From contig VSDK01015531.1 of assembly GCA_009767595.1 (NCBI GenBank), positions 349,610-413,609 of the forward strand: 64,000 bases of DNA, given 5' to 3'. A model generated the notes under the pieces. It searched no databases. It was given only the letters and a program-made list of their open reading frames with translations, and was not told where the DNA came from. The DNA comes from Symbiodinium kawagutii (taxonomy: Eukaryota > Sar > Dinophyceae > Suessiales > Symbiodiniaceae). Below are positions 12,664-23,324 of the stretch, piece by piece. Position 1 is the first letter of the stretch, and each line of letters begins with the position of its first letter. The position numbers and the translations under genes are program-made.

Positions 12664-14435
12664 GTGAAAGTCCCAATGAAGACCATCATTGATCAGGGTC
12701 GGTGGCGTATATTGTCCACGGTTATCCATTCTTAGCAGCTATGAATCATTATGAGCCATTTTATACATTTGTTTGACTCACTAACCATCATTGACCATCA
12801 TTAACCATCATGAATCATAAACAATCATGATCCAGTAGTGAACCATCAATTTCCCTTCATGAAACCTATATATAATTATCCGTTCTTACTAGCAGTAGAA
12901 CCAATCCTCCACGACGACACTGCCATGTGTGATCAAGCTTTCCCACTGCAGAGCAACGTCCATGGTGCTTGCACTGACCAAACTACCAATCATAGGGATT
13001 GGGCATAGGTGGATATGATGTTTAATAGAGCTTTATCATCTGGGATGATTGCCCAACAATGGCAGCCAATTAGGTGTAATTGAACCATTGCTGACCATGA
13101 ATTAGCCATCAATGAACTATTATTGACCACTGATTAGCCATGAACTAGCCATTGATTGGCTATTTGTAGCGATGAATTAGCCATTGACTAGCCATTAGCG
13201 AACGATTTTTAGGTGTTTCAGATGGTTTAAACATGCGGGTTGTGCCTCACCGGGAGGTTTCTTCAAGCGCTCAACCTCTGCTGAGGTTCATACACTGGTG
13301 GAAAATCGGAGCCCGAGTTGCGGCGACTCACTCAGCTGAAACGTCAGGGTGGAGTACAGCTGGATGTGCAGAGAAGGGGTTGCTTTCCTAGGATAGACTC
13401 AGGCGGACAAACGATCCCCTGGAAGCCAAATGCAGATAAATCAAACATTTTTATCTGTAAACCATTATGAAAGGTGGATTTTCCAAGCAACCAGCTTAGT
13501 TTACCAGAGTGGAAACATGGTAAGTAGCCTGATAAGGTGGGTGAATCAACCCATCTGAGCCCTACAACCATGGCTTCACATCACCAGCTCCTTGCGCGGT
13601 GGCGCACCTCCAGTCGTAGCTAGGCCGGGGCCCTGCCCTGGGCCCCCAACCGGCGCAGCGTGCTGAGGCTATGCCTTGCTGGTGATTTTCCAAGCAGCGG
13701 CTTTAGCCTGGAGCCCAGGTCGCAAGTCGCATCGTTGCTCAGGAGTTGTTTCAACCATCGGTCAGCTTTAAGATGATAGGGGCAGTGGTCAGCTAGGGAT
13801 AGTTCATTAGGCGGGTTCAACTAGGGATAGTTAGTCGTTAAGATAGCTATGATGTACCCAATCTGCTTGGGGGTTCAAATGATTGTTGATGGAGGGAAAT
13901 GGCTAATGGTGAATCGTAAATTGTCAATATGAACTATGAGTTAGTGGTTAGTTGATGGATGTACCATTCACCCGTGGTATACCAATGGGGTAGTGGTTAG
14001 TTAGTCAACAACCAACCAATGGTTATCTAACCACCATGAATGGTTCATAGTGGCTATACCTGGTTGGAGAAATGCTGACAGTGAGCCCAGGTACTGCTTG
14101 GTGACAGCTTACAGGTCTTGTTCTTCCCGAACTGATTGGTTTGATCATGACTGGGGGGCGCTTTGGAGTACCATCAGTCTTCACCAACTGAGAAGCCATC
14201 CAATCAGCGAATCAACCCTCGACCATCACTAGCCAACTATGATAAAAATCAAATGATATTCATTCATATGCTATTAAACAAGGGTGAATAAGCATTACTG
14301 ACCATCCACCACTATTGACCAACCAGTCAAACATCAAATAGACCGTCATTTCAACCCTTACTACCCTTACTACCCTTATCACCATTATGAAACAACTCGG
14401 AACCATCATGAACCAATGCTTGGGGGCCATCATTT

Positions 14436-14560
14436 CTATGGAGAGCACCGTCGCGACGCCAAGGCGGTGGCTGTCTTGGACATTTCGGGCTTGCGGCGGA
14501 GGGCCCTTCTGGCAGTGCAGGCATCACTGGTACCATGGAACGGCTAGTTGCCATGCGAGT
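14436..14560 (+). CDS. possible exon of the plus-strand gene
   Basis: A G/C-rich open segment reads EHRRDAKAVAVLDISGLRR then RALLAVQASLVPW. Upstream is a long CCATCATGAACC repeat tract, the usual pre-acceptor composition here. No duplicate of it was found near 30 kb, so it lies outside the duplicated block. Confidence 0.4.
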
Positions 14561-15127
14561 TGAGGGGCCAGATATGGCCAGCGCATGATAGTGATCCATT
14601 TAGGTTTTGTTAGTCATGGCTTAGTACTGAGAATTTGTTTGTTAGTGAATGTGCGTAAAGAATCTGTTTCTCAGCTGGGGAACAAAGTTCAATGATCTAT
14701 TCAGGTTTTGTTTCAGGAGACAAACTTCTGTCCGATAGAGGAATATCACCATTGCTGGACACCTGATTCACCCAGCAGAACCAAGTACTGTACCGAACGG
14801 GTCTTAGCACGTCTCAGTCATCGAGCAGAGGCTGCAGCAAGATTGGCTTCAGGTGAACAGCCGCGCGTTTCAACATAAGCGAGGACGCAGGGCATTTTCA
14901 ACTCTCCCAACATTGTTCATTGCAAAGGGAGATGAAATGACTGCAGCAGCAAGTGCATCGTCACTGACAAATCACTCTCCCACGCAAGACTTGGACACAG
15001 CCACGACTATATAATTCCAAATTTCAGCCTCGTCCTCAGCTGTATGATGAGACAGAACATCACGTATTCTATGAAGCTGTCAAACTTCATCCACTCCAAA
15101 TAGGGTTTCAGTTCTCTACCGCTCCAT

Positions 15128-15238
15128 TCTTTGGCAAGCCAAGACACCGCTGTGAACAGCAAGCAGTTCTTGCAATGGTGTGCAAGCATGGCTGCAGATG
15201 CCTTGCCTGCAGCCGGCGTGGAGGGAAGCAGGTTGGAG
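15128..15238 (+). CDS. duplicated exon A, copy 1
   Basis: Reads SQDTAVNSKQFLQWCASMAA then DALPAAGVEGSR up to a G|GTTGG donor. The second copy near 30951 keeps the same frame (QDTAF...ADALPA), which supports coding. Function unknown. Confidence 0.5.
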
Positions 15239-16429
15239 TCGACTAAGTCGACAGTGAAGTTGCTGATGCTGCTGGTTACTACCCATATCAACGTGGGAGT
15301 AGAAATGGCTTGATATGTGCTTAGTTCTCCAGCTGGTCGGTTTCCGATCCTCACACTGTTGTTGATGGACCAGGTCTCACCGGGTGTATCATTGACTATC
15401 AACCTCATTAGCCAACTATTCATATTAAACTTAAACTATATCAAACTAGACTAAGTGTTGATTAATAATGGTGACTGGTTCGAACAAAAATCAGCACCAC
15501 TATCACTTTGGCATGGAAAATTACCATCGATATGTGGTATACTATGGCACAATGGCAGATGGTTCAGTCCAGCTATGGGAAACTCCTGGTTACTGCAATC
15601 TTTGCTTGATCCTCTTGAGCCAAGCAATCAAAGTGGGCGCCCTTGAGTTATAAACCAACTAGTGGTTACCCTAGTTACTAGTTTAATACCACTAGTTGAA
15701 CCAGGGTCAACCACCATAAGGTTAACCACGTGTGGTTAATACGCCACTAGTGGCTACCCTAGTTACAAACCAACATAGCCAACAGCTGGGGGCCCACCTT
15801 GCAAGAACGAAACCGCTGGAACGCATCGATGGATATCGACGGTGAATTCCAGTGATGGAGCACCCAAGCATCACCAGCATTGTGACGCCTATCATTGCAC
15901 TCCGGCAATCTAATATAGCCATGGAAAGTCACCATAATTGACAGAGAAACCTTGAGAAATCATCAATAATCGTTGGATTTGCCATTTCTATCATTGACAG
16001 TTGTTGGTCATCGTTCATGAATGATCATTTGCCATTATCAACCACTTAATGAATGAAGGTTGCACAGTACTAGCCATGTATGAACTATCAGAGCTTAGGA
16101 TCAACCATCATGAAGGCATCATTTACCATGATCAACCATCAATCAACCATCAGTTGACCATAGCTAAGCAGCATTGGTACCGGCTATCATGAACTGTGAC
16201 TGATTAACAATCATTAAATATGTTGAACCATCAGTCGATGATTATGAATCCATCGTCAAACCATCATCACCCCCAGTGAACAACTACCATCGACCATCTT
16301 TAACCCTCAGTATAGCCGCTCTAAACCATCATAAACCGCTATTAGCCATCATCAACCACCTTAAAGCGTTACACAATAAACCACTACCGACCATCATCAT
16401 CAACCATGAAGTGACCATCAATTAAACAC

Positions 16430-16735
16430 AGATTGCCCCATGCCGTCTGTAGGGCCGTCACGGAGCCGCTAGGCGCAAGCCTGGGCCCTGAAGCGGCTGG
16501 CCGNNNNNNNNNNNNNNNNNNNNNNNNNNNNNNNNNNNNNNNNNNNNNNNNNNNNNNNNNNNNNNNNNNNNNNNNNNNNNNNNNNNNNNNNNNNNNNNNN
16601 NNNNNNNNNNNNNNNNNNNNNNNNNNNNNNNNNNNNNNNNNNNNNNNNNNNNNNNNNNNNNNNNNTGGCTGCCGGAGACCCTGCCGCCACCGAAACGAAG
16701 AAAAGTCGAGGCCGTGGAGGCAGCGCTGGATCCGT
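16430..16735 (+). CDS. duplicated exon C, copy 1, interrupted by assembly gap
   Basis: After CAAAT...AACACAG-type sequence a G/C-rich exon begins and runs into a 162-base run of N (16504-16665). It resumes as WLPETLPPPKRRKVEAVEAA then LDPWI. The second copy (about 32120-32290) has AEKLTAKRRTVEAVELGLW in the same frame, so the shared frame K-R-R-x-VEAVE-x-x-L is real. Downstream sequence is GATGGTTAAGG intron repeat in both copies. Confidence 0.5.
16504..16665. other. assembly gap (N)
   Basis: A run of 162 N inside a G/C-rich exon. The duplicate at about 32160-32230 supplies homologous sequence for estimating what is missing. Confidence 1.
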
Positions 16736-17077
16736 GGATCTGTGGTGGTGGTGGGTTGTGATGGGTTGATGATTGATGATGGTTAAGGATGGTTAAGGAT
16801 GGTTAAGGATGGTGGTTTTGATGGTTGAGATGATGGTTGGTTTTGGGGTTTGACATGATGTTTAAGATAATGGTTTTATCGTGGTTGAGGATGATTGATG
16901 ATGGTGGTTTGGATGGTTGAGATGGCGGTTTGATGATGGTTGAGGATGGTTGGCTGATGAGGGTTGATTGGTTGTTTTTGTTAGTTGAGGATGGTTGATG
17001 ACAACCGTCAAGATCCATCAAGTAGCGCATCCGCCGGAACCATTCAGTGATGGGTAAATGGTACAACTGTTGATGCT

Positions 17078-17108
<31 letters not shown>

Positions 17109-17405
17109 ATGATGGTTTGATCCAGGTTAAAGGATGATGATATTGGTGCTAAATGAAGGTAAACAATGATGGTAAATGACCTACAAATGCTTAAGTCATG
17201 TTCCTAATTCGCTGGTGATTAATGATATTCACATTGTGAAGGTGACCCACTAATTAGAAAGAAATGGTCATTATTTGCCAAGATGATCATCATGGGGTTA
17301 CATCACAGCTTGCCAGAGAAATACACAAGAACATGATTGCTATGCGCCAGCATTTGTCATAGTAATCTTTAGCCTTTTTTGGATGTACCAATCAGTTGAT
17401 TATCT

Positions 17406-17643
17406 TCTGACAATTTCAACGACGTCTGGCTTAGAGTCATTGGCCAAACTCTGCACATATCACAATCATTGGCTCCAGCAAGAGCAATCGCATCCCAAAC
17501 ATCAGTTTCGTTTGGTCAGGACTTACATCTTGAGCTGGTGCCAGCCAAACCAACGACACCAGCGACATCGCAACGGGAGGAGGAAGAGGCAAGAGGGGCT
17601 TGGAAGACGGTTCCCGCTGGGCTCTTGTTGCTTTTAAGAGATC
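17406..17643 (+). CDS. duplicated exon D, first local copy
   Basis: A 238-bp block repeated at 18073-18310 with a single mismatch (17576 versus 18243). The frame that is open in all three copies in the window reads QTSVSFGQDLHLELVPAKP, then TTPATSQREEEEARGAWKTV, then PAGLLLLL. A second frame (SLAKLCTYHNHWLQQEQ) is also protein-like at the 5' part, so two frames or an internal splice are possible. The Glu run followed by a Leu-rich stretch suggests a linker before a membrane helix. Confidence 0.45.
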
Positions 17644-18072
17644 ATGGCCAGCAATCTAAGGTTTCATGATGGTCAATCATCTTTATTGATTGATGATTAG
17701 TGATGGTACTCAGTTACATAATTGCTCAAGGTAGGATCAATGATGGTTATAGTTATAATGATCACTGATAGGATTACTGATGGCTAATGAGAGTTTTTTC
17801 AAGTAACTGTGATGGTTGGTTCATGACCATCCCCTGCAACCATCAAGTGATCTGTGTATGGTACAGCTGTTGATGATGGTTGCAGGATAATATATGTTGC
17901 TTAATGAAGTTTAGGAATGATTGTAAATGACCCACAACTGCTGAGGCCATGATCCTCATTCGATCAAAGATATTTACGTGATTACTGTAAGATGACCCAC
18001 GGATTACAAAAATTGTCTATAGCGGTAAGCAGGAGCATTTTTTGACGTATTATACCCATTGATTGATCATTT

Positions 18073-18310
18073 GCTGACAATTTCAACGACGTCTGGCTTA
18101 GAGTCATTGGCCAAACTCTGCACATATCACAATCATTGGCTCCAGCAAGAGCAATCGCATCCCAAACATCAGTTTCGTTTGGTCAGGACTTACATCTTGA
18201 GCTGGTGCCAGCCAAACCAACGACACCAGCGACATCGCAACGAGAGGAGGAAGAGGCAAGAGGGGCTTGGAAGACGGTTCCCGCTGGGCTCTTGTTGCTT
18301 TTAAGAGATC
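18073..18310 (+). CDS. duplicated exon D, second local copy
   Basis: Near-identical to 17406-17643 (one mismatch in 238 bp), although the flanks are far more diverged. A third, older copy is at about 32890-33125. Whether both are spliced into transcripts cannot be told. Confidence 0.45.
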
Positions 18311-18689
18311 ATTGCCGTCAATCTAGGGATTAATGGTGATTAAAGTACTCTTAACGGTTGAGATGCTTATCAATAATGGTCAAAACCAAATCTAGTATAG
18401 GTTTATTCATGGTCCAAAAAGGGCTAACAGTGGTTGAAATGACATCTCATTTGTGGATAGCAACCACTATTGACCTTGAAGTGTGGAGCATAGCTAGTTT
18501 ACCAGTACCATGATCCCAAGTTACCGTTTGAACCTAAGCAAATCTCGTATAGGTTCAATCATGGTCAATCATGGCTAATGAAGATTTGTGATAGTAACCA
18601 CTATTGACCCTGAACCATAGAGCATAGTTAGTTTACTGTCCTGGTAGCATGTCTCCCAGTGACGGTTTTAACAAGATGGGTTGGATTTG

Positions 18690-19490
18690 AGGATGTACGG
18701 AGGTGATGTCAGTTTCTCGAAGCCGCCCCCATGTCAGCGTCGGCCACAATACGTTACCTTCAAGCAACTCTATTGGCCTGAAATGGAATCAGACGGATCA
18801 CCTATTGTTCATCGTCGAAAATGACGGACATTGCCTTCAACGACCGCTCCAATTCAGAAGATCCATGAGTGGTGTTGATCAACAATGCTTAACCACCAAC
18901 CAACCAACTTTGGGAAGCACTCGTGTGTCAGTTAGTTGGTCTGTCACCACTATAGATCACCATTTGTGAGTTGGTTGGTCCTTCACCAATAAAAGAACTC
19001 CTAACCATCATTGAAGGATTGTCCACTGATTCCTAATCATGAGACATGGTAAGCCACCGTTAAGCATTTTCCACCATCATGCTGTACCAGCACTATGATG
19101 AACCATTATTTCCAGCCATCATTGGCCATCATTCTTGAACCATGATTCACTCTGGTTAACCACTAATCAACCACCAACCAACTACCAATCAACCACTAAT
19201 CAGGTACCCTTTGCAATACCAAGATGGCAGCCTCGATAATCCAGGATTGAAGGCTGATTCCCAGAGTTTCCCAATCAGAAACATGGAGATTTTCCCTTGC
19301 CATGTGAGTTTACGAAAGGGTATCACCATGTACCACCACGTATCACCTAACCACTCCTCAATGATCAATGGCCCTCGCAGATTCGAAGGCTGACAGCGGC
19401 AAGCAGCTAACCGACACCATGGGACTTGCCAAAGTGCTCCCATGGCTGGTCCAAAGCTCAGTTGAAGCTGGCTGAGCTGGGAGCTATAGC
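18690..19490 (+). other. region with several weak duplicated exons
   Basis: Contains sequence shared with about 33245-34140. The clearest candidate lies at about 19366-19475 and reads MALADSKADSGKQLTDTM then GLAKVLPWLVQSSVEA. In copy 2 the same frame reads ALADSKADSNKQLTETMGLA, with four substitutions and no break. The rest (18700-18850, 19210-19360) is alignable but frames are not conserved, so it may be intron or decayed exon. Confidence 0.35.
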
Positions 19491-20335
19491 AGCTATCACC
19501 AGGAGTTACCAGGAGCTCCAGGGGTTACCCAACCATGATGAAGCATCATTAGTCAACCCTCACTCGCCTGGAACGCACGGGATCTACCTGGTCAGTAGCT
19601 GCAATAGTTAACGAGAGGGAATGCACTAATGAACCAACTATGCTTCAGTAGCTTAGATTCATAGTTGGTGATGGTTAAGTATTGTGAATCTATGGTTCAA
19701 GAGCTGGGTAATGGTAGGCTATAACAACCAACAAAATTGGTTTGTTAGTGGTTGGCTAGTAGTGGTCAATGGTTGGTGGTCAATGATGATTATGTTTTGC
19801 TCAGGATGCTTTATGGCCGTTGGCTACGTCGAAGTTGACGTTCGCGATGGTTTTATGGAGGTGGTCACCGTTTAGGATGGTTGACAATGTGCCATGTCGG
19901 TCAACATAGAGAGAGTTCAATATGGGATACAGACCAACATCGACGATTGTTAATTGTTAACCAAGAGTTACTATCATGGACATGGTTTACAAATAGCTTG
20001 ACCTTTGTTATCCTCATTAATCAGAGATATGATTAACGTAATCAAACCTGCATGCTTAATTATGGAATATCGGTTCACGTTGGTTAATTAACGGAGGTCA
20101 CAGTGGATGATAGTGGTTATCTACAGTAGATAACGGCCAATATCATTCATCATCATTAAATGCACAAACCATAATCAACCACAATAACAATGCTTGACCA
20201 CTATAAACCACTGTTAATTTCAATTATGAAGCATCAAGTAACCCATCAATGAACCACCAATGGACCATCATTAACTGCCATAACAATAATTCGGCCATGG
20301 ATTGACCGTGTGATTCACCCTGGTTCGTCACGCTC

Positions 20336-20400
20336 TCGTGCAGCCACAGGACACCCAGTGGAGTCCAAAGGCCTTTGCATTGTTGGCAACGCTGAGCAGG
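20336..20400 (+). CDS. duplicated exon H, copy 1
   Basis: Plus-strand frame reads VQPQDTQWSPKAFALLATL. Copy 2 at about 35083-35140 gives the identical peptide with nucleotide changes, which supports coding. The opposite strand is also open but less protein-like. Confidence 0.45.
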
Positions 20401-20857
20401 ACACAGCAGCTGTGCATCCCCGGACCGGCGGAATTGCCATGACTTCCCCCGATCACGGCTTCGGGAAACCATGATGACCAGAGATTGGGGTACTTCTTTT
20501 TCCTGCGCCTTTTTCTGCATGGGAGACTGAGAACTCGGAACGAGTTGAAGCAATTTGGCTTTCAGTGAGCCACAAGCTGTCAGAACAGCCAACAGTAACC
20601 CCCTGATATCAAAAGCATGGCAAGTGGCATGTCACAAGCACGTGCTGGAATCTCGACCACGAATACTTCCAGTGCAAAGTAATATCAAACCAAAGGCTGT
20701 CATAGTCGTTTGGGCTGAATACTGAGGGTTTCTCCCAGGGTGCCAAATTGTGCTGAAACATTTGTTTAGGAATGACGACTAAATATGACAACAACTTTAT
20801 AATTTCGGGAGGTCACGTTGCTACCAAATTTCCTTTCGCTTCCAACATCCACAGATC

Positions 20858-21208
20858 ATGGCATTGTCACTCTCGCAGTATTTCCTGAGTCCTGAATACG
20901 TGGAGGGGCACGAATTTCCTTTCCAAGAGAGTGGCTACTCAAAGGTTGAGAACAATGTCTACGAGCATCAGGGGAACACGATTCGAGTGTGGAGCTTGGC
21001 GTTGGATGCCCGAAGCGTCAAAGAAGGTGGCTGTGTAGTTTACCACTACACCAGCGAGATGTTTTTCAACCTCATCACCCATCCGAGCAAGGAAAACATC
21101 CAGCTCTTCGCTTCGAAAAACATAGATGCGGATTCCAACCATGGTTTGGGCTTGTATGCGAGCAGCAAGGCTCCTGACCAGTGGAGCTGCCAGGATGAGG
21201 CGCACGGG
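20858..21208 (+). CDS. ART-like YHYT domain exon of a TPR protein, copy 1
   Basis: Encodes about 117 residues. Central features are VVYHYTSE (His63-Tyr64), hydrophobic spacing, then GLGLYASSKAPDQW (Tyr100, Asp107, Trp109). The H...Y...D order with YHYT near the start and G-x-G-x-Y later resembles the Tox-ART-HYD1-type ADP-ribosyltransferase superfamily; this is inference from motif pattern. Similar domains occur in dinoflagellate proteins that also carry kinesin-light-chain-like TPRs, and such repeats lie downstream here. ATG follows a TCCACAG that could be an acceptor, so the exon may be internal. The donor is probably G|GTGATTCC, ahead of the in-frame TGA. Copy 2 at 35803 conserves the frame. 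Confidence 0.65.
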
Positions 21209-21949
21209 TGATTCCTCGCCAAAAAGAAGTGCCATTGTCTTTATACCTCTGTTCGCTTCTCCTTCTTTTGAGGGTTTTGCTGAGCCAAGTGCTGCGTAGC
21301 CTTCTTGCCCCTCTGTGCCTCATGTATGCCTTGCTTGGCCTCGGTCTGCTCCTTTTGGTCCCGATGTCGCACCCTTTCTTTGCTTGCCATGAATATTGCT
21401 TGGCACCTTGCAGTCTTCCCCCTTTCCATTCCCAGTAGCAACTGATGTTGTGCTCCTGGATGGTAGCCCCTTGTGCTTTCCACGCCTTTCTCTGACATTG
21501 GTTTGGCTCCCTCACGAGGCCTTTCTCAACCCGCTTGCGACCATCTCAGTTTTGCTTCCTCCATGCCGTTGCTGGGCCCTTGGGTCGCCCTTGAGACCCC
21601 AGCATGGACCTTCGTCTCCTCCTGCACTCATTCATGAATTTGTAATCTATGTCAGTTGATTTTCCACTTGTTGATTCATTTTAGTCTTCGCATTTGTTGA
21701 TTCATTCGTTTGTTACTTAAGAACATAAATTCATTTTGCTTAATTAATTATTCACTGTATCCAATCTGAATTTATCGAGTCCTTCATCTTTTCATTGAAC
21801 TGTCAGCCCATTCATATGTATACTTGGTTGGCTGACTTGGGTAGTCAGGTTCCGATAAGGGTGCAGGATGACCGAAGGACAACAGGGGCAGTTTGTTCTC
21901 TGTCACTTTTTTCTTGGGCCAGATTGTTGTCTGAAGTTTCTCCCCGAAG

Positions 21950-22160
21950 GCTTTGATCAACAACTTTTGGCCTCGGCCCCATACGTGGGACAAGTGGAGG
22001 AAGAAACAGGGGCTGCAACCAGCACCACGCCCAGAGAAGGCCAGCGCGCAAGAGTTGTTGGAGACGGAGTTGTTGCATTACGTCCGAACCGTTGAAGATC
22101 CGCAGCTGCCACTTGGTCTGAGATTTTCTTTGCAAATGTTTGCGATCCTGATCCAGCAGG
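21950..22160 (+). CDS. WPRPHTWDKW exon of the YHYT-TPR gene, copy 1
   Basis: After CCCCGAAG the frame reads ALINNFWPRPHTWDKWRKKQ then ASAQELLETELLHYVRTVED. Against copy 2 (38720-38950), nearly all differences in the first 50 codons fall at third positions of this frame and are synonymous, a sign of purifying selection. It links the YHYT exon to the CIPVL exon. Downstream sequence becomes CAA/CAG-rich. Confidence 0.6.
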
Positions 22161-22199
22161 TGTTTCTGAGATTCTCAAAACAACGCCAGCAACTGGAAG

Positions 22200-22440
22200 A
22201 GCGACGACAACAACAACAACAGCAGCATCAGCAGCAACCACTTCGGGCACAGAATTGAATGCAAAACAAGAACAGTGGCAAAATAAAAAACGTCAACAAC
22301 AACGACGATGACAACAACGACAACAGCAGCAGGAACAAGACATCACCAGCAGCAGCCGTACTATATTGAGGACGACCACCACCACCGCCACCACCGCCGC
22401 CACCACCAACACCACCAACACCAGTTTGCTAGACGTGCTA
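22200..22440. repeat. CAA/CAG/CCA-rich simple repeat, unexpanded copy
   Basis: Imperfect CAACAACAGCAGCAT and CCACCACCGCC tracts. This is the counterpart of the much longer tract at 38979-40080 in copy 2; the heptamer satellite found there is absent here. Confidence 0.85.
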
Positions 22441-23029
22441 CCGCAACCACAAACAAAAATAACAGCCATCACCGTCCAAACTTCAACCTGCGCTGCGTCG
22501 CTACTGCAACAATCAAGACAAAGAGACCTACAAAGTGGGTCCCCAACCACCTATAAGTTGGGTTATAACCCCTATAACTGGTAGTTAACCCTAGTTAGAT
22601 AATTATAAACCAACTTAAAAGTGGTTGGGGGCCCGCTTTGTAAATGGGTGTTTCTCAAAATAGGGGTACCCCTAAATCATCCATTAATAGTCATTTATAG
22701 TATGAACCAACCATTTTGTGGGGTCCCCTATTTTGAGAAACCACCAAATTTTGCTTCTTTCAAAGCCACAACAGCGGCACTGTATGATGACTTCATCCAG
22801 AGTACGTGAACGATCATATTGGCTATGCAGGTCCGATCACTCGAAGCTCAGACTCCAATCTGGCAAGCTTGTACCAGACTATCAAGCCAGCCCTGAAGGC
22901 AATTTCGAAATGTGAAACCATTGTGTCCCAGGAGACTTTCTTCGCTGAAATAGGCAGTGAAAACCCGGAAAAACACAGATGATGATTGTGCAGGAATTGC
23001 TTCACTTCACAATGAAACTTGAAAAAGAG

Positions 23030-23150
23030 CTGAGGTTGCGCGGAAAGGCAGCCTACTGCATTCCGGTCCTCAGCGATGCTTCCGATGCCATCAACGTCAT
23101 GGAGGATGAGACGCCAGCAGATCAGCTCCCGGACGGATCCACTAGGATTC
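23030..23150 (+). CDS. CIPVL exon of the YHYT-TPR gene
   Basis: Frame reads RGKAAYCIPVLSDASDAINV then MEDETPADQLPDGS. The A-Y-C-I-P-V-L core followed by a short acidic stretch fits the segment found between the YHYT domain and TPRs in similar dinoflagellate proteins (from memory). Boundaries are approximate. No copy is found after 40 kb, so copy 2 lacks it. Confidence 0.5.
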
Positions 23151-23324
23151 TTGGACACATTTTGTATGAGCATGTGACATCACAGGTGGCAGAGTAGAAA
23201 GATGGTGCCAAAACAAGTGAACCTTCACCATGTAGATTTCAAATTTCAACAGCAGTGAGCTATGGGTTCCATTATGACAAATGGCAAATGGTTTCAGCAT
23301 CTTGTGAAATGAACTTCGACTGAG

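Larger units (their letters stand above)
1..14880. repeat. intron/intergenic background of degenerate ATCA/TGAT repeats
   Basis: Between the exons listed above, the first 14.9 kb is mostly imperfect short repeats built on TGATGGTTAATGG or its complement CCATTAACCATCA. C/A-rich tracts include about 2385-2660, 8210-8345, 9890-10075, 12770-13200 and 14220-14430. G/T-rich tracts include about 1370-1560, 7020-7240, 9620-9740, 10260-10690, 11430-11600 and 13840-14050. Apart from the possible small exons listed, I see no further gene in 1-1227, 1313-2150, 2746-3358, 4241-5921, 7004-9223 or 9370-11291. Confidence 0.7.
14880..22345 (+). repeat. segmental duplication, copy 1
   Basis: Matches the block at about 30785-40150 in the same order and orientation. 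Landmarks: 'cattgcaaagggagat' at 14920/30807; the QDTA...AADALPA exon at 15140/30965; the RRKVEAVE/RRTVEAVE exon at 16690/32245; the EEEEARG exon at 17580/33070; the ALADSKADS exon at 19370/34018; the VQPQDTQWSPKAF exon at 20338/35085; the YHYT exon at 20858/35803; the WPRPHTWDKW exon at 21970/38735. Copies differ by many substitutions and indels, so the duplication is not recent. Confidence 0.85.

Noticed and set aside
16433..16786. Frames running through the N gaps (also 30704-31424)
   Set aside because: They are open only because N cannot give a stop; only the flanking exon pieces are supported.
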